Assembly (NCBI RefSeq): GCF_016598595.1
Contig: NZ_CP066788.1
Span: 182,198 to 246,197 of the forward strand
Length of the DNA stretch: 64,000 nucleotides
Direction of reading: 5' to 3'
Origin: Martelella lutilitoris
Lineage (GTDB): Bacteria; Pseudomonadota; Alphaproteobacteria; Rhizobiales; Rhizobiaceae
The translations under genes and the position numbers were made by a program. Below the pieces are notes generated by a model. It was not told the origin of the DNA, ran no database searches, and worked only from the letters and a program-made list of their open reading frames with translations. The stretch's first letter is position 1; every line of letters begins with the position of its first letter. This document shows positions 18,187-26,489 of this stretch, one piece after another.

Positions 18187-19989
18187 ATGCGTCAAACAGC
18201 CCTGTCAGAGAATCCCGGTTTCTTGACGGTAACGCACCTGAAATTGCTTGCACTGCTCGAAGAGGAAAAGGCTGAGGTCAGCCTTCTGGATACATCGCGC
18301 AAAAACGGTCCTCCCGCGCGCCCGGCTTCGTCATGGTGGGGGTTTCTCGCCTGTGGTCCGCTGGCGATCGTCGGCCTCTTCGCGCATGCCGACACGGCGC
18401 TCGCGCAAACCGCGGAGCGGATCGAGCAGACGGTGGCCGGCCAGACGACCATTCTCGAGCGCTTCACCCCGCCGCAGCGTATCGGCACGGTCGATATCAA
18501 GGTCCAGGACCAGCGCAAGCGCACCCCCGAAAAGGATGCCGCCCAGGTACGCTTCACGCTGAATTCCCTGACGGTCGAGGGCGCGGAGACGCTTTCCGAC
18601 GCAGCATTTTCCGATCTCTGGCAGGGCATGACGGGCAAGGTCATCACGCTAGCCGATCTCTATCGGATCGCCGCGGAGATCGACGCCCGGTACCTGAGCG
18701 CGGGCTATCTCGCCATGACCGTCGTGCCGGTCCAGGATTTTTCCTCCGGCAAGATCACGCTCCGCGTCTATGAAAGCTATGTCGAGACGCTGGAAGTCAA
18801 CAGCACCATTCCGGACATCCGCGAGCGGCTTGCGCCCTATATCGACCGGATCATCGCGATGCGCCCGATCCGGATCAAGGAGGCCGAGCGCATCCTGCTG
18901 CTGATGAGCGACCTCGGCGGGCTCGATATCGAAGGGACGCTGATCCGGCCGGAGACCCCGCAAGGCGGCGGAACGTTGCGCCTCGACATCGGTTTCGACC
19001 GCGCCTCGGCCGCAGCCGGGCTCGACAATCTCGGGACCGATGAGGTCGGCCCGCTGGAACTCTCCGGCAATGTCACCGTCAACGACATGCTGGGGCTTTT
19101 CGACACATTGAGCCTCGTCGGCGTCACGATTCCCGACACGCCGCAGGAGATGATTTTTCTTCAGGCATCGCAGGATATCCCGATCGGCTTCAACGGCCTG
19201 TCCGCCGGATACGACCTTTCCTACATCACCCAGAAACCCGGAGGCGACCTGAAGGCCGACGATATTCATATCGAGTCCGTGATCGGCACGGCGCGGCTCG
19301 ACTATCCCTTCATCCGCACCATCGACCAGAGCCTTTTCGGCAGGATCGAGGTCAATCTGCGCAATGACCGCGTCGATGTGATGGGCGCCCGGGCGGCGCG
19401 CGAGCAGACCCGCTGGGCGGCCATGTCGCTGACTTACGACCGGCAGAGCGGACCGACGGCATTCCTGACGACGGCCGAGTTCGGCCAGGGGCTGGGACAG
19501 GAAACCGCCCTGCCCGAGGTGCCGGAGGATTATCGGTTCGCGCGACTGAACTTCGACATCGCGCATGATCTTGGCGCCGACACCGCCATTCGGCTGCGCA
19601 GCGCCGGACAGTATTCCCCAACGCCGCTGCCGGCGGCCGCGCAGTTTTCGCTGGGCGGCGATCCCTATGGCTGGGCGTTTGACGGCGGCACGCTGTCCGG
19701 CGCCAGCGGCGCGGCGGCGGCCCTTGAGCTCAGCCACGACATTGAAACCGGCTGGTCGGCGCTTCCGGGCCTGACCTGGACGACGTTTGCGGATTACGGC
19801 GTGGTCTGGAACGAAGACGCAAGCGCCGACTATGCGCGCGACGCGCTGGGGTCCGTCGGCGTCGGCGTCAGCGGCATGCTGGCGGAGAAGATGAGTTTTC
19901 AGCTGATCGCGGCCGTGCCGTGGTACAGTCCCGACGATGGCGAGGATGAGGGGCTCAGGGTTTTCTTCCGACTGGGCCTGCCGCTCTGA
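18187..19989 (+). CDS. Two-partner secretion transporter, TpsB/ShlB-FhaC family
   Basis: This is an outer-membrane beta-barrel transporter of 600 residues that exports a TpsA exoprotein. The ATG at 18187 follows GGGGGAA; an ATG at 18142 is less well supported. An unusually long leader (signal core near residues 50-73, ending AHADTALAQT) precedes the mature protein. Next is a POTRA_2 domain beginning RFTLNSLTVEGAETLSDAAFSDLW, and a second POTRA region with IRIKEAERILLLMSDLGGLDIEGTL and GGGTLRLDIGF. The rest is the 16-strand barrel, ending with FFRLGLPL, with an aromatic-poor C-terminal Leu. No TpsA-type exoprotein gene is in this window, so the partner is elsewhere or lost. The following gene is a secreted serine hydrolase. 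Confidence 0.88.
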   Translation: MRQTALSENPGFLTVTHLKLLALLEEEKAEVSLLDTSRKNGPPARPASSWWGFLACGPLAIVGLFAHADTALAQTAERIEQTVAGQTTILERFTPPQRIGTVDIKVQDQRKRTPEKDAAQVRFTLNSLTVEGAETLSDAAFSDLWQGMTGKVITLADLYRIAAEIDARYLSAGYLAMTVVPVQDFSSGKITLRVYESYVETLEVNSTIPDIRERLAPYIDRIIAMRPIRIKEAERILLLMSDLGGLDIEGTLIRPETPQGGGTLRLDIGFDRASAAAGLDNLGTDEVGPLELSGNVTVNDMLGLFDTLSLVGVTIPDTPQEMIFLQASQDIPIGFNGLSAGYDLSYITQKPGGDLKADDIHIESVIGTARLDYPFIRTIDQSLFGRIEVNLRNDRVDVMGARAAREQTRWAAMSLTYDRQSGPTAFLTTAEFGQGLGQETALPEVPEDYRFARLNFDIAHDLGADTAIRLRSAGQYSPTPLPAAAQFSLGGDPYGWAFDGGTLSGASGAAAALELSHDIETGWSALPGLTWTTFADYGVVWNEDASADYARDALGSVGVGVSGMLAEKMSFQLIAAVPWYSPDDGEDEGLRVFFRLGLPL

Positions 19990-20066
19990 CGCGGTCCCGT
20001 CCACATCGGCATACAACAACACGACGTTCCGGCCGCGCCGGTGATTAGGACGAGGAGAGGTTTTCC

Positions 20067-21641
20067 ATGTCACAGTTCAGGGCTTCGCGCCGCCATTTCC
20101 TAGCAACGGTTTCGCTGGCTTCAGCTTCGCTGGCCTTGCTCTCGACTCCGGCACTTGCCGATATGCTGCCGCCGTCACGCACGCCAGGCGTCCCGGTTCC
20201 GCCCGGACAGATCGACGCGGCCGTGGCGGCGCTTGACGGCATCGTCGAAGACATCAAGGCCCGCAGCGGCGTGCCCGGCCTTGCCGTCGCCGTGGTTCAC
20301 GGCGGCGAGACCATCTATGCAAAGGGCTTCGGCACGCGTGACGCCAATGGCGAATTGCCCGTGACGCCCGATACGGTGTTCCAGCTCGCCTCGCTCTCCA
20401 AATCTCTCGGCGCGACGGCCGTCGCCCGCCAGGTCAGCCGCGACGTGGTCTCCTGGGACAGCCGCATGCGGGATCTGCTGCCATGGTTTTCGCTCTCCGA
20501 TGCGGCGGTGAGCGAAAGGCTGACGATCGGCGACCTCTACAGTCATCGCTCCGGCCTGTCGGACCATGCCGGCGATGAACTGGAAGACCTCGGCTTTGAC
20601 CGCCAGACCATTCTCGAAAGGCTGCGGCTCCAGCCGCTTTCGCCCTTCCGCACCAGTTACGCCTATACCAATTTCGGCCTGACGGCGGCGGCTGAAGCTG
20701 TTGCGGAGGCTTCCGGCATGACGTGGAGCGAGCTTACGGAAGAAGCGCTGTTTCAGCCGCTTGGCATGACGCGCACCAGCGCGCGGTTCGACGATTTCAT
20801 GGCACGCGAAAACCGGGCGACGCCCCATGCCAAGACTCCGGACGGCTTTCAAGCGCTCTACCAGCGCGAGCCCGATGCCCAGTCACCGGCGGGCGGCATC
20901 AGCTCGACGGCCAATGACATGACAAAGTGGATGAAGATGATGCTTGCCGATGGCGGCGACCTCATCCGCCCCGATGCCCTGCAGCCGGCGATCAGCCCGC
21001 AGAGCTTTTCCAGCAGGCCGCGCAGCCCGGATGAACGCGCGGGCTTTTACGGCTATGGCTTCGGCGTTGGCACCGACCCGAGCGGCCGCGTGGTGCTCAG
21101 CCATTCGGGCGCCTTCATCCTGGGGGCCGGCACCTATTTCGCGCTGATTCCTTCGCTCGATGTCGGGATCGTGGTTCTGTCGAACGCCGCTCCGGTGGGC
21201 GCGGTCGAGGCGATCGGCGCGAGCTTCACCGACATGGTTCAGACCGGCAGCGTGACGCGCGACTGGTTCTCGGGCTATGAGCGGCTGTTTGTCGGTTCCT
21301 ACACGCCGCTCGGCGAGACCGCCGGCAAGCCGTTTCCCCGGGCGGCCGCGGCGCCGCCGCCCGCCAGCTATCTGATCGGCCGCTACAGCCATCCCTATTT
21401 CGGAACCGTGGAGGTGGTCGAGGACGCGGCCGACCGCCTGGTCTTGCTGGCCGGACCCGAGCCGAAGGCGTTTCCGCTGATGCCGTGGGACGGCGCAATG
21501 ATGGTGTTCGATATCGAAAATGAGAACGCCCCTGCGGGCTCGCGCTCCGCCGCAACGTTTTCCGGCGGCCCGGACAAGGCGGAAACGCTGGAGGTCGAAC
21601 TCTTCGTCATGAACGGACCGGCTCGGTTCGAACGGATATAG
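20067..21641 (+). CDS. Serine hydrolase, class C beta-lactamase/esterase family
   Basis: The 524-residue protein has a Tat-like signal (ASRRHFLATVSLASASLALL, cleavage near ALA) and the serine beta-lactamase-like fold. The nucleophile motif SLSK gives Ser109 and Lys112, YAYTNFG near residue 197 supplies the YxN motif, and HSG near 348 the third motif. The C-terminal 130 residues form a second beta-rich domain seen in D-aminopeptidase or EstB-like members. It probably acts in the periplasm as an esterase, peptidase or transpeptidase-type enzyme rather than a true beta-lactamase. A ribosome binding site AGGAGAGG precedes the ATG. It lies 77 bases after tpsB and may be cotranscribed. Confidence 0.9.
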   Translation: MSQFRASRRHFLATVSLASASLALLSTPALADMLPPSRTPGVPVPPGQIDAAVAALDGIVEDIKARSGVPGLAVAVVHGGETIYAKGFGTRDANGELPVTPDTVFQLASLSKSLGATAVARQVSRDVVSWDSRMRDLLPWFSLSDAAVSERLTIGDLYSHRSGLSDHAGDELEDLGFDRQTILERLRLQPLSPFRTSYAYTNFGLTAAAEAVAEASGMTWSELTEEALFQPLGMTRTSARFDDFMARENRATPHAKTPDGFQALYQREPDAQSPAGGISSTANDMTKWMKMMLADGGDLIRPDALQPAISPQSFSSRPRSPDERAGFYGYGFGVGTDPSGRVVLSHSGAFILGAGTYFALIPSLDVGIVVLSNAAPVGAVEAIGASFTDMVQTGSVTRDWFSGYERLFVGSYTPLGETAGKPFPRAAAAPPPASYLIGRYSHPYFGTVEVVEDAADRLVLLAGPEPKAFPLMPWDGAMMVFDIENENAPAGSRSAATFSGGPDKAETLEVELFVMNGPARFERI

Positions 21642-21709
21642 AGCGGTTTCCAGCCAATCATTCTGAGGTAAAAGGCTCGCGGGCGGATCGTGTCCCGCGG
21701 CGCGGCGCT

Positions 21710-22250
21710 TCTTCCGGATCGACCGCCATTGCGGCATCGAAGCTGCTCGATGCGGCGTTATCGCTGGTCCGCGCCGGGGGATACACGGCCACCACCGGCG
21801 CATTCTTCGCCAGCGCCCCCTATCACGACCATGATGATCCGTTCGAACGACTGATCGGTTACATCGAGTTCCGCACGGCGATCATCGAGGGCGATCTCGC
21901 CGAGTTTAACAGTCTCGTCGGCACCATGACGCAGGCGACCTATGGGTCGAATCCGGCGATCCGCGATGCCTGCGCGGCAGGCATTTTCGGGCATGCGGCC
22001 ACGCTGGAGCCCGACATCGCGGCGGCGATGAAAGCGCGCGGGATTGCGGCAGACTGGACGCCCTGCAGCACGGCCTGGCCGCGCGCAGCCAGGCCGTGCT
22101 GCAGGGCGCGTTCATACTGGCCAAGGCGACGGGCGACCGCGCAATCGCGCGCGAGACCGTCGATCACCCGAGACGCTATCTGCTGCTCCTGTTCGAAACG
22201 GCGCCGAAGATCGGTGCCTCGATTCCCGAGGAGGATCATCACATGACTGG
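21710..22250 (+). pseudogene. TetR-family regulator, internal deletion and frameshift
   Basis: A reading SKLLDAALSLVRAGGYTATT matches the first helix of a TetR-type DNA-binding domain, but it continues directly into the ligand-domain sequence GAFFASAPYHDHDDPFERLIGYIEF; about 45 residues, including the recognition helix, are missing. Homology continues to AMKARGIAADWTP near 22060. It then shifts frame to LQHGLAARSQAVLQGAFILAKATG and LLLLFETAPKIGASIP. A perfect 21-bp inverted repeat sits exactly at the frameshift. The gene cannot make a working repressor. Confidence 0.75.
22059..22108. repeat. Perfect 21-bp inverted repeat with 8-nt loop inside the TetR pseudogene
   Basis: The arms at 22059-22079 and 22088-22108 are exact reverse complements, separated by CGCGCGCA. 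The right arm keeps the TetR reading (QAVLQGAF), whereas the left arm replaces the expected coding sequence and changes frame. This is the pattern left by intrastrand template switching during replication. Confidence 0.8.
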
Positions 22251-22349
22251 AATTCCAAATCCTGAAACGAAGACGATCTCCGGAATTGCCCGCCGGTCCG
22301 GATTTGTGTTCAATGCACTGCGTCCATAAGTATACCGTCAAGTCATGAG

Positions 22350-23393
22350 ATGCGGAGATCGGGTCAATTGAGATTACGCGCGGTTCTGACGTTCGCTCTC
22401 GTTTTGACCGCCGCCGCGGGCTTTCTCCTTTGGCGGCTGGCCGATCATGACCTCGACCGGCGCAACAGCGAGCGCTTCGACTTCGTATCCGCGGGCGCGC
22501 CCGTGTCGGGCACGCTCTGGCTTCCCGACGAGACGCCAAGGGCAGCCGTCGTCCTCGTCCATGGCGACGGCGCCCAGGATCGCACGTCAGAAGGCGGATA
22601 CGCTCCGCTGATCAACGCCATGCTCGATCGAGGCATCGCGGTGGCGTCCTGGGACAAGCCTGGCGTCGGTTCGTCTGCAGGTAACTGGCTGCAACAGACC
22701 ATGGAAGAGCGTGCGGACGAAACGCGCATTGCGCTTCAGCTGCTGGCCCGGCGTTTCGATGGCCTTGTACACGGGGCTGTCGGCTTTTCGCAGGCAGGCT
22801 GGGTGCTGCCGCAGCTTTCATCCAACGATGCGGATTTTGTCGTTCTGGTCGGAGCGGCCGTGTCCTGGCAGGATCAGGGGGACTATTACACGCGCACGCG
22901 GCTTGCGCGCGAGGGGCTTGATCCGCCGGCGGTCGATCTGGCGATTGCCGAACAGAAGCTGGAAGACGCGCGCATCTTCGGGCCGGAGGCGGCCAGTGCG
23001 CCGGCCGGGATGCCCGCGGATCGCTGGCAGTTCATCAGGATCAACCGATACGCCGATGCGCGCGCTGCGCTTGCCCGGCTCGATCTGCCCTTGCTTGCCA
23101 TCTGGGGCGCAAACGACCTGAATGTCGAGCCTGAGCGCAATGCGGCAATCTTTGGTGAATTCGTTTCCGGGCGGAATAGCCATAGCGAGATCATCATCTG
23201 GCCCGGGGCCACGCATGGCCTTTTGAAATCATCCGCCTACAACTGGCAACTGGCCGATGACTGGTCTCGGTTTGCAATCATGCGCTTTGTCCTTGAGGGC
23301 CGTCACGCCTTTGCGCCCGGTGCGCTCGACACGATAACCGAATGGATCCTGGCCAGAGGCAAATTCGGAGCGTCGGTGCGGCAACCATCATGA
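22350..23393 (+). CDS. Alpha/beta hydrolase, membrane-anchored or exported
   Basis: The 347-residue protein has an N-terminal hydrophobic segment (LRAVLTFALVLTAAAGFLLWRLA), probably a signal anchor. The hydrolase fold follows: APVSGTLWLPDETPRAAVVLVHGDGAQDR is the oxyanion-loop strand, WDKPGVGSS the second motif, and GAVGFSQAGW the nucleophile elbow (Ser in FSQAG). Candidate Asp is in WGANDLNVEP and His in GATHGL. This matches the S33-like or dienelactone-hydrolase-like families of exported esterases. It lies between two decayed regions and appears intact. Substrate unknown. Confidence 0.85.
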   Translation: MRRSGQLRLRAVLTFALVLTAAAGFLLWRLADHDLDRRNSERFDFVSAGAPVSGTLWLPDETPRAAVVLVHGDGAQDRTSEGGYAPLINAMLDRGIAVASWDKPGVGSSAGNWLQQTMEERADETRIALQLLARRFDGLVHGAVGFSQAGWVLPQLSSNDADFVVLVGAAVSWQDQGDYYTRTRLAREGLDPPAVDLAIAEQKLEDARIFGPEAASAPAGMPADRWQFIRINRYADARAALARLDLPLLAIWGANDLNVEPERNAAIFGEFVSGRNSHSEIIIWPGATHGLLKSSAYNWQLADDWSRFAIMRFVLEGRHAFAPGALDTITEWILARGKFGASVRQPS

Positions 23394-23453
23394 GAAACCT
23401 TCCCAGGGGATGAAAGGTTGCCGGCCATTGCGCCGCGACCGGCATGTGCCCGG

Positions 23454-23639
23454 TCAGTTGCGAGCGCCATCGCTCAGCAGCATCGCCTCGATATCATCGA
23501 GTTGCGATTGCAGGTCGGCGCTGTCCTCCGCCCCCCAGATGCGCAACGTGAACAGTCCCTCCACCGCCAGAAAGGCCGTTCGCGCCGCGCGCGCCTCTTT
23601 GCTGTCGCCCATTCGGGACAGGATCGAGCGGTACGACAT
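23454..23639 (-). pseudogene. TetR-family regulator C-terminal remnant
   Basis: The minus-strand reading EARAARTAFLAVEGLFTLRIWGAEDSADLQSQLDDIEAMLL has the look of the last helices of a TetR-type ligand domain, a pattern common in regulators next to MFS efflux genes. Everything N-terminal is missing, and the reading runs straight into a plus-strand MFS fragment. It is probably half of a deleted divergent tetR-MFS pair. Confidence 0.5.
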
Positions 23640-23918
23640 CTATCCCCTCCTCATGGCCTGTCTGCTGGTGCCCATGGGCACTCTGGCGGACCGGGTGGGA
23701 AACAGGAAGGTGCTATTGTCGGGCCTAGCAATCTTCGCCTTCGCATAGGTTGCGCCGCCGGCGAACAGGGCGCCGCCCTGATTGCCGCAAGCAAGGCCGC
23801 CTTCAGTGCAACCCATATCGCGTTGCTGTCCGTGGCAGCCGCCGTGATTGCTGCTCTCGCCATCGCCGTCTACATTCTGCTGGCGCGCTATCGCCCGATC
23901 GGAGGCGCTCGCCACTGA
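23632..23918 (+). pseudogene. MFS efflux transporter remnants (DHA2-like)
   Basis: Two pieces in different frames survive. The first, YPLLMACLLVPMGTLADRVGNRKVLLSGLAIFAFA (about 23640-23748), is the conserved loop 2-3 motif A region of drug-efflux MFS proteins. The second, GEQGAALIAASKAAFSATHIALLSVAAAVIAALAIAVYILL (about 23760-23918), looks like the last transmembrane helix of the same family. Some 400 residues between them are absent. Confidence 0.55.
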
Positions 23919-23927
23919 ATGCGACGG

Positions 23928-24101
23928 TCAGAGGCCGGCAGCGTACACCCCAGGAGCGATGCGCCTTGACGGGTCCCGGCGCGGAAGCCGGATTTCGACG
24001 GCAAGGCCGGCGTTTTGGGAAGGAAGGATCAGCGCATCGCCGCCATGCGCCTTTGCAATCGCCCTGACGATGGGCAGGCCGAGACCCGAACCGCCTCTAT
24101 T
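23928..24101 (-). pseudogene. Sensor histidine kinase C-terminal remnant
   Basis: On the minus strand, NRGGSGLGLPIVRAIAKAHGG is the G2 box and following helix of a histidine kinase ATPase domain, followed by a short tail to a stop at 23928. A stop codon lies immediately upstream in this frame, so only about 56 residues remain. It is too short for the tool-size genes around it but the motif is unmistakable. Confidence 0.7.
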
Positions 24102-24191
24102 GGCTCATACCCCATTGGAAAAGCATTCCCGTCGGGGCCTTGTATCTGACAAAAAACATCCGTACTGTCGCAAAACATTCATTTTAAGCGG

Positions 24192-24224
24192 ATAAATGTC
24201 TTAAAACGTACATTTATGACGTTT
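24192..24224. promoter_or_regulatory. Nested operator-like inverted repeats before the transporter operon
   Basis: ATAAATGT at 24192-24199 is the reverse complement of ACATTTAT at 24210-24217, with a 10-bp spacer. Overlapping it, AAACGT at 24204-24209 pairs with ACGTTT at 24219-24224. The block lies 20-50 bases upstream of the ATG at 24245, in an AT-rich promoter region, and is a candidate binding site for the DeoR protein encoded at 28956-29732 or another regulator. Confidence 0.5.
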
Positions 24225-24244
24225 CAGGTACAAAGGAGAGCAAA

Positions 24245-25252
24245 ATGAAGAAACTTGGTTTGTGGACGATCGGTGCGGTGGCCGGCGCGCTGATTTCGAG
24301 CGCGGCGTTCGCCGAGACCATCACGGTTTACACGTCCTACGAAGAGGACGAGGCCGCGGCCTTTCTTGAAAAGGCAAAGGAGGCCATGCCCGATATCGAC
24401 GTCAATCTTCTGAGGCTCTCCACCGGCGATCTCGCCGCCCGCATCATCGCGGAAAAGGCCAATCCCCAGCATGACGTGCTGTGGGGTTTTGCGGTGACCT
24501 CGATGGTCAACCCGCAGATCGAGGAGACGCTGGAAGCCTATGAGCCGAAGGGCATCGATACCGTTCCCGCGCAGTTCCGCGACCCCGACAACAAGTGGTT
24601 TGCGGTCACCGGTTACATGGCCGCGTTCTGCGTCAACAACGAGCGCCTCGAGGCCGAGGGGCTGGAAATGCCGACCTCCTGGGCCGATCTGACCGACCCG
24701 TCCTTTGCCGATGAAGTCGTCATGCCCAACCCGGCAAGCTCGGGCACCGGCTATATCCAGATCGACGCGCTGCTGCAGATGATGGGCGAAGACGAAGGCT
24801 GGACCTTCCTCGACAAGCTCGACAAGAATGTCGCGCAGTACATCAAGTCCGGCTCCCGCCCCTGCAACGTCGCCTCGATGGGCGAGTACACCGTCGGCGC
24901 CTCCTACGCCATGCGCGCCATCAAGAACATCGAGGAAGGCTACCCGATCACCATGGTCGTGCCGTCCGAAGGCGCTGGCAACGAGCTGGAAGGCAATGCG
25001 CTTGTCGCCTCCTCCGAGCATAAGGATGCCGCCAAGCGCTTCCTCGACTGGACGCTCAGCCCCGAAGCGGCCACGGCCTATTATGACTGGAAGACGATCG
25101 TGACAGTTCCGGGCGGCGATGTGCCGGAGCGGTTCATTTCCGCCGGCCTGCCCGAGGATGTTCCGGCCGCGCTGTTCCCGGTCGACTTCCGCGCGGCGGC
25201 TGAAGACCGAACGGAAATCATCAACACCTGGCAGGAACGCTACGAGCGCTAA
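24245..25252 (+). CDS. Extracellular solute-binding protein, 2-aminoethylphosphonate/iron type
   Basis: The 335-residue protein has a signal peptide (MKKLGLWTIGAVAGALISSAAFAET) and then a type-II binding-protein fold beginning TITVYTSYEEDEAAAFLEKAKEA. Segments LRLSTGDLAARIIAEKANPQHDVLWGFA and GTGYIQIDALLQMMGEDEGWTFLDKL match the FbpA/PhnS2-type proteins annotated for 2-aminoethylphosphonate import. The two-Tyr iron motif of true ferric-binding proteins is not obvious, which favours a small anionic ligand. AAAGGAGAG precedes the ATG. A GC-rich hairpin follows the stop before the ATPase gene. The exact ligand is not proven. Confidence 0.85.
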   Translation: MKKLGLWTIGAVAGALISSAAFAETITVYTSYEEDEAAAFLEKAKEAMPDIDVNLLRLSTGDLAARIIAEKANPQHDVLWGFAVTSMVNPQIEETLEAYEPKGIDTVPAQFRDPDNKWFAVTGYMAAFCVNNERLEAEGLEMPTSWADLTDPSFADEVVMPNPASSGTGYIQIDALLQMMGEDEGWTFLDKLDKNVAQYIKSGSRPCNVASMGEYTVGASYAMRAIKNIEEGYPITMVVPSEGAGNELEGNALVASSEHKDAAKRFLDWTLSPEAATAYYDWKTIVTVPGGDVPERFISAGLPEDVPAALFPVDFRAAAEDRTEIINTWQERYER

Positions 25253-25273
25253 GAAACGCCAGAGGATGACGTA

Positions 25274-25299
25274 GCCGGCGGGCGATGTTGCCCGCCGGC
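25274..25299 (+). terminator. Hairpin between binding-protein and ATPase genes
   Basis: A perfect 10-bp GCCGGCGGGC stem (25274-25283 with 25290-25299) and a 6-nt loop follow the stop of the binding-protein gene by 21 bases, then CTTTCC. It probably works as an attenuator or 3'-end stabiliser giving more binding protein than membrane components. Confidence 0.6.
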
Positions 25300-25439
25300 G
25301 CTTTCCGCCCAACGCATTTCGGCGGAGACAAGCTTCGGCTGACCAATTCAATTTAATTGCTTTACGTGCCCCGCGTAGAAAAGCGACATCGTCTTTTCCC
25401 GGCCCGCACGCCCAAACCCCCATCAGGAGAGAACGCGCG

Positions 25440-26489
25440 ATGGACCTTTCGATCCGCAACCTTGTCAAGCGCTTCGACAGGCTGACAGCAGTCGACAATG
25501 TCACGCTCGATGTCCCGCACGGAAACTTCGTCTGTTTTCTGGGACCATCGGGCTGCGGCAAGACCACGCTGCTGCGCGTCATCGCCGGGCTTGAAGACGC
25601 GGACGAAGGCACGATCCAGCTCGGCGGCGAGGACTTGACGGCGGTGCCCACCAGGGCGCGCAATTTCGGCGTCGTGTTCCAGTCCTATTCGCTGTTTCCC
25701 AATATGAGCGCGGCGCGCAATGTCGGCTATGGGCTTGAATGCCGGCGCTGGGACAAGGCCAGGATCGGCAGCCGCGTCGACGAGATGCTCGACCTCGTGC
25801 ACCTTGGCGACCATCGCGCCAAGCTGCCGGCGCAGATGTCGGGCGGCCAGCAGCAGCGCATTGCGCTGGCGCGCGCGCTCGCGCCCGATCCGTCGCTGCT
25901 TCTGCTCGACGAGCCGCTGTCGGCGCTTGACGCCAAGGTGCGCGAGGAACTGCGCGTGGAAATCCGCAGCCTCCAGCAGCGCCTGAAGCTGACCACGATC
26001 ATGGTGACTCACGATCAGGAAGAGGCGCTGGCGATGGCGGATGTCGTCGTGGTCATGAACAAGGGACGCATCGAACAGATCGGCTCCCCGCGCGAACTCT
26101 ATGCCGAGCCGAAAACCGCCTTCGTCGCCGATTTCATCGGCCGCATGAACATCTTGCGGCTGGATGAGAACGCGCGCATGCAGCCGAGCTTCGGCGGCGT
26201 CGCGCTTCATCTTGCCGACAGTGCGCACGCGGCGGACCATATCACGGCCCTCGGCGTGCGCCCGGAAATGATTTCCCTGAGCGATGCAGACGCCAGCGGC
26301 GACAACACGCTTCCCGCAACCGTCTCCGGCGTCACCTATCTCGGCAATATCACCCGCGTCGAGGTGGTGACGAATGCCGAGCCTAAGGCGCCGATTACCG
26401 TCGAGTTGCACGGCGCGAGCGCGGTTCCGAAAGTGGGCGAGCGTCTCGGCATCGTCATCCCGGCCGAAGCCCTGAGGGTGCTCGCATGA
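25440..26489 (+). CDS. ABC transporter ATPase, 2-aminoethylphosphonate/PotA-type
   Basis: The 349-residue ATPase has Walker A GPSGCGKTT (about 33-41), the Q-loop FQSYSLF, signature MSGGQQQRIALARAL, Walker B LLLLDEPLSALD and switch His MVTHDQEEALAMADV. The last 110 residues are the TOBE-like regulatory domain (ALGVRPEMISL). Length and order match PhnT/PotA/FbpC-type proteins. It overlaps the permease gene by four bases (ATGA), consistent with one complex with the preceding binding protein. Confidence 0.93.
   Translation: MDLSIRNLVKRFDRLTAVDNVTLDVPHGNFVCFLGPSGCGKTTLLRVIAGLEDADEGTIQLGGEDLTAVPTRARNFGVVFQSYSLFPNMSAARNVGYGLECRRWDKARIGSRVDEMLDLVHLGDHRAKLPAQMSGGQQQRIALARALAPDPSLLLLDEPLSALDAKVREELRVEIRSLQQRLKLTTIMVTHDQEEALAMADVVVVMNKGRIEQIGSPRELYAEPKTAFVADFIGRMNILRLDENARMQPSFGGVALHLADSAHAADHITALGVRPEMISLSDADASGDNTLPATVSGVTYLGNITRVEVVTNAEPKAPITVELHGASAVPKVGERLGIVIPAEALRVLA

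Noticed and set aside
21640..21700. Another RIME-like copy after the beta-lactamase-like gene
   Set aside because: The stretch TAGAGCGGTTTCCAG resembles the start of some rhizobial repeats, but it does not match the two clear copies.
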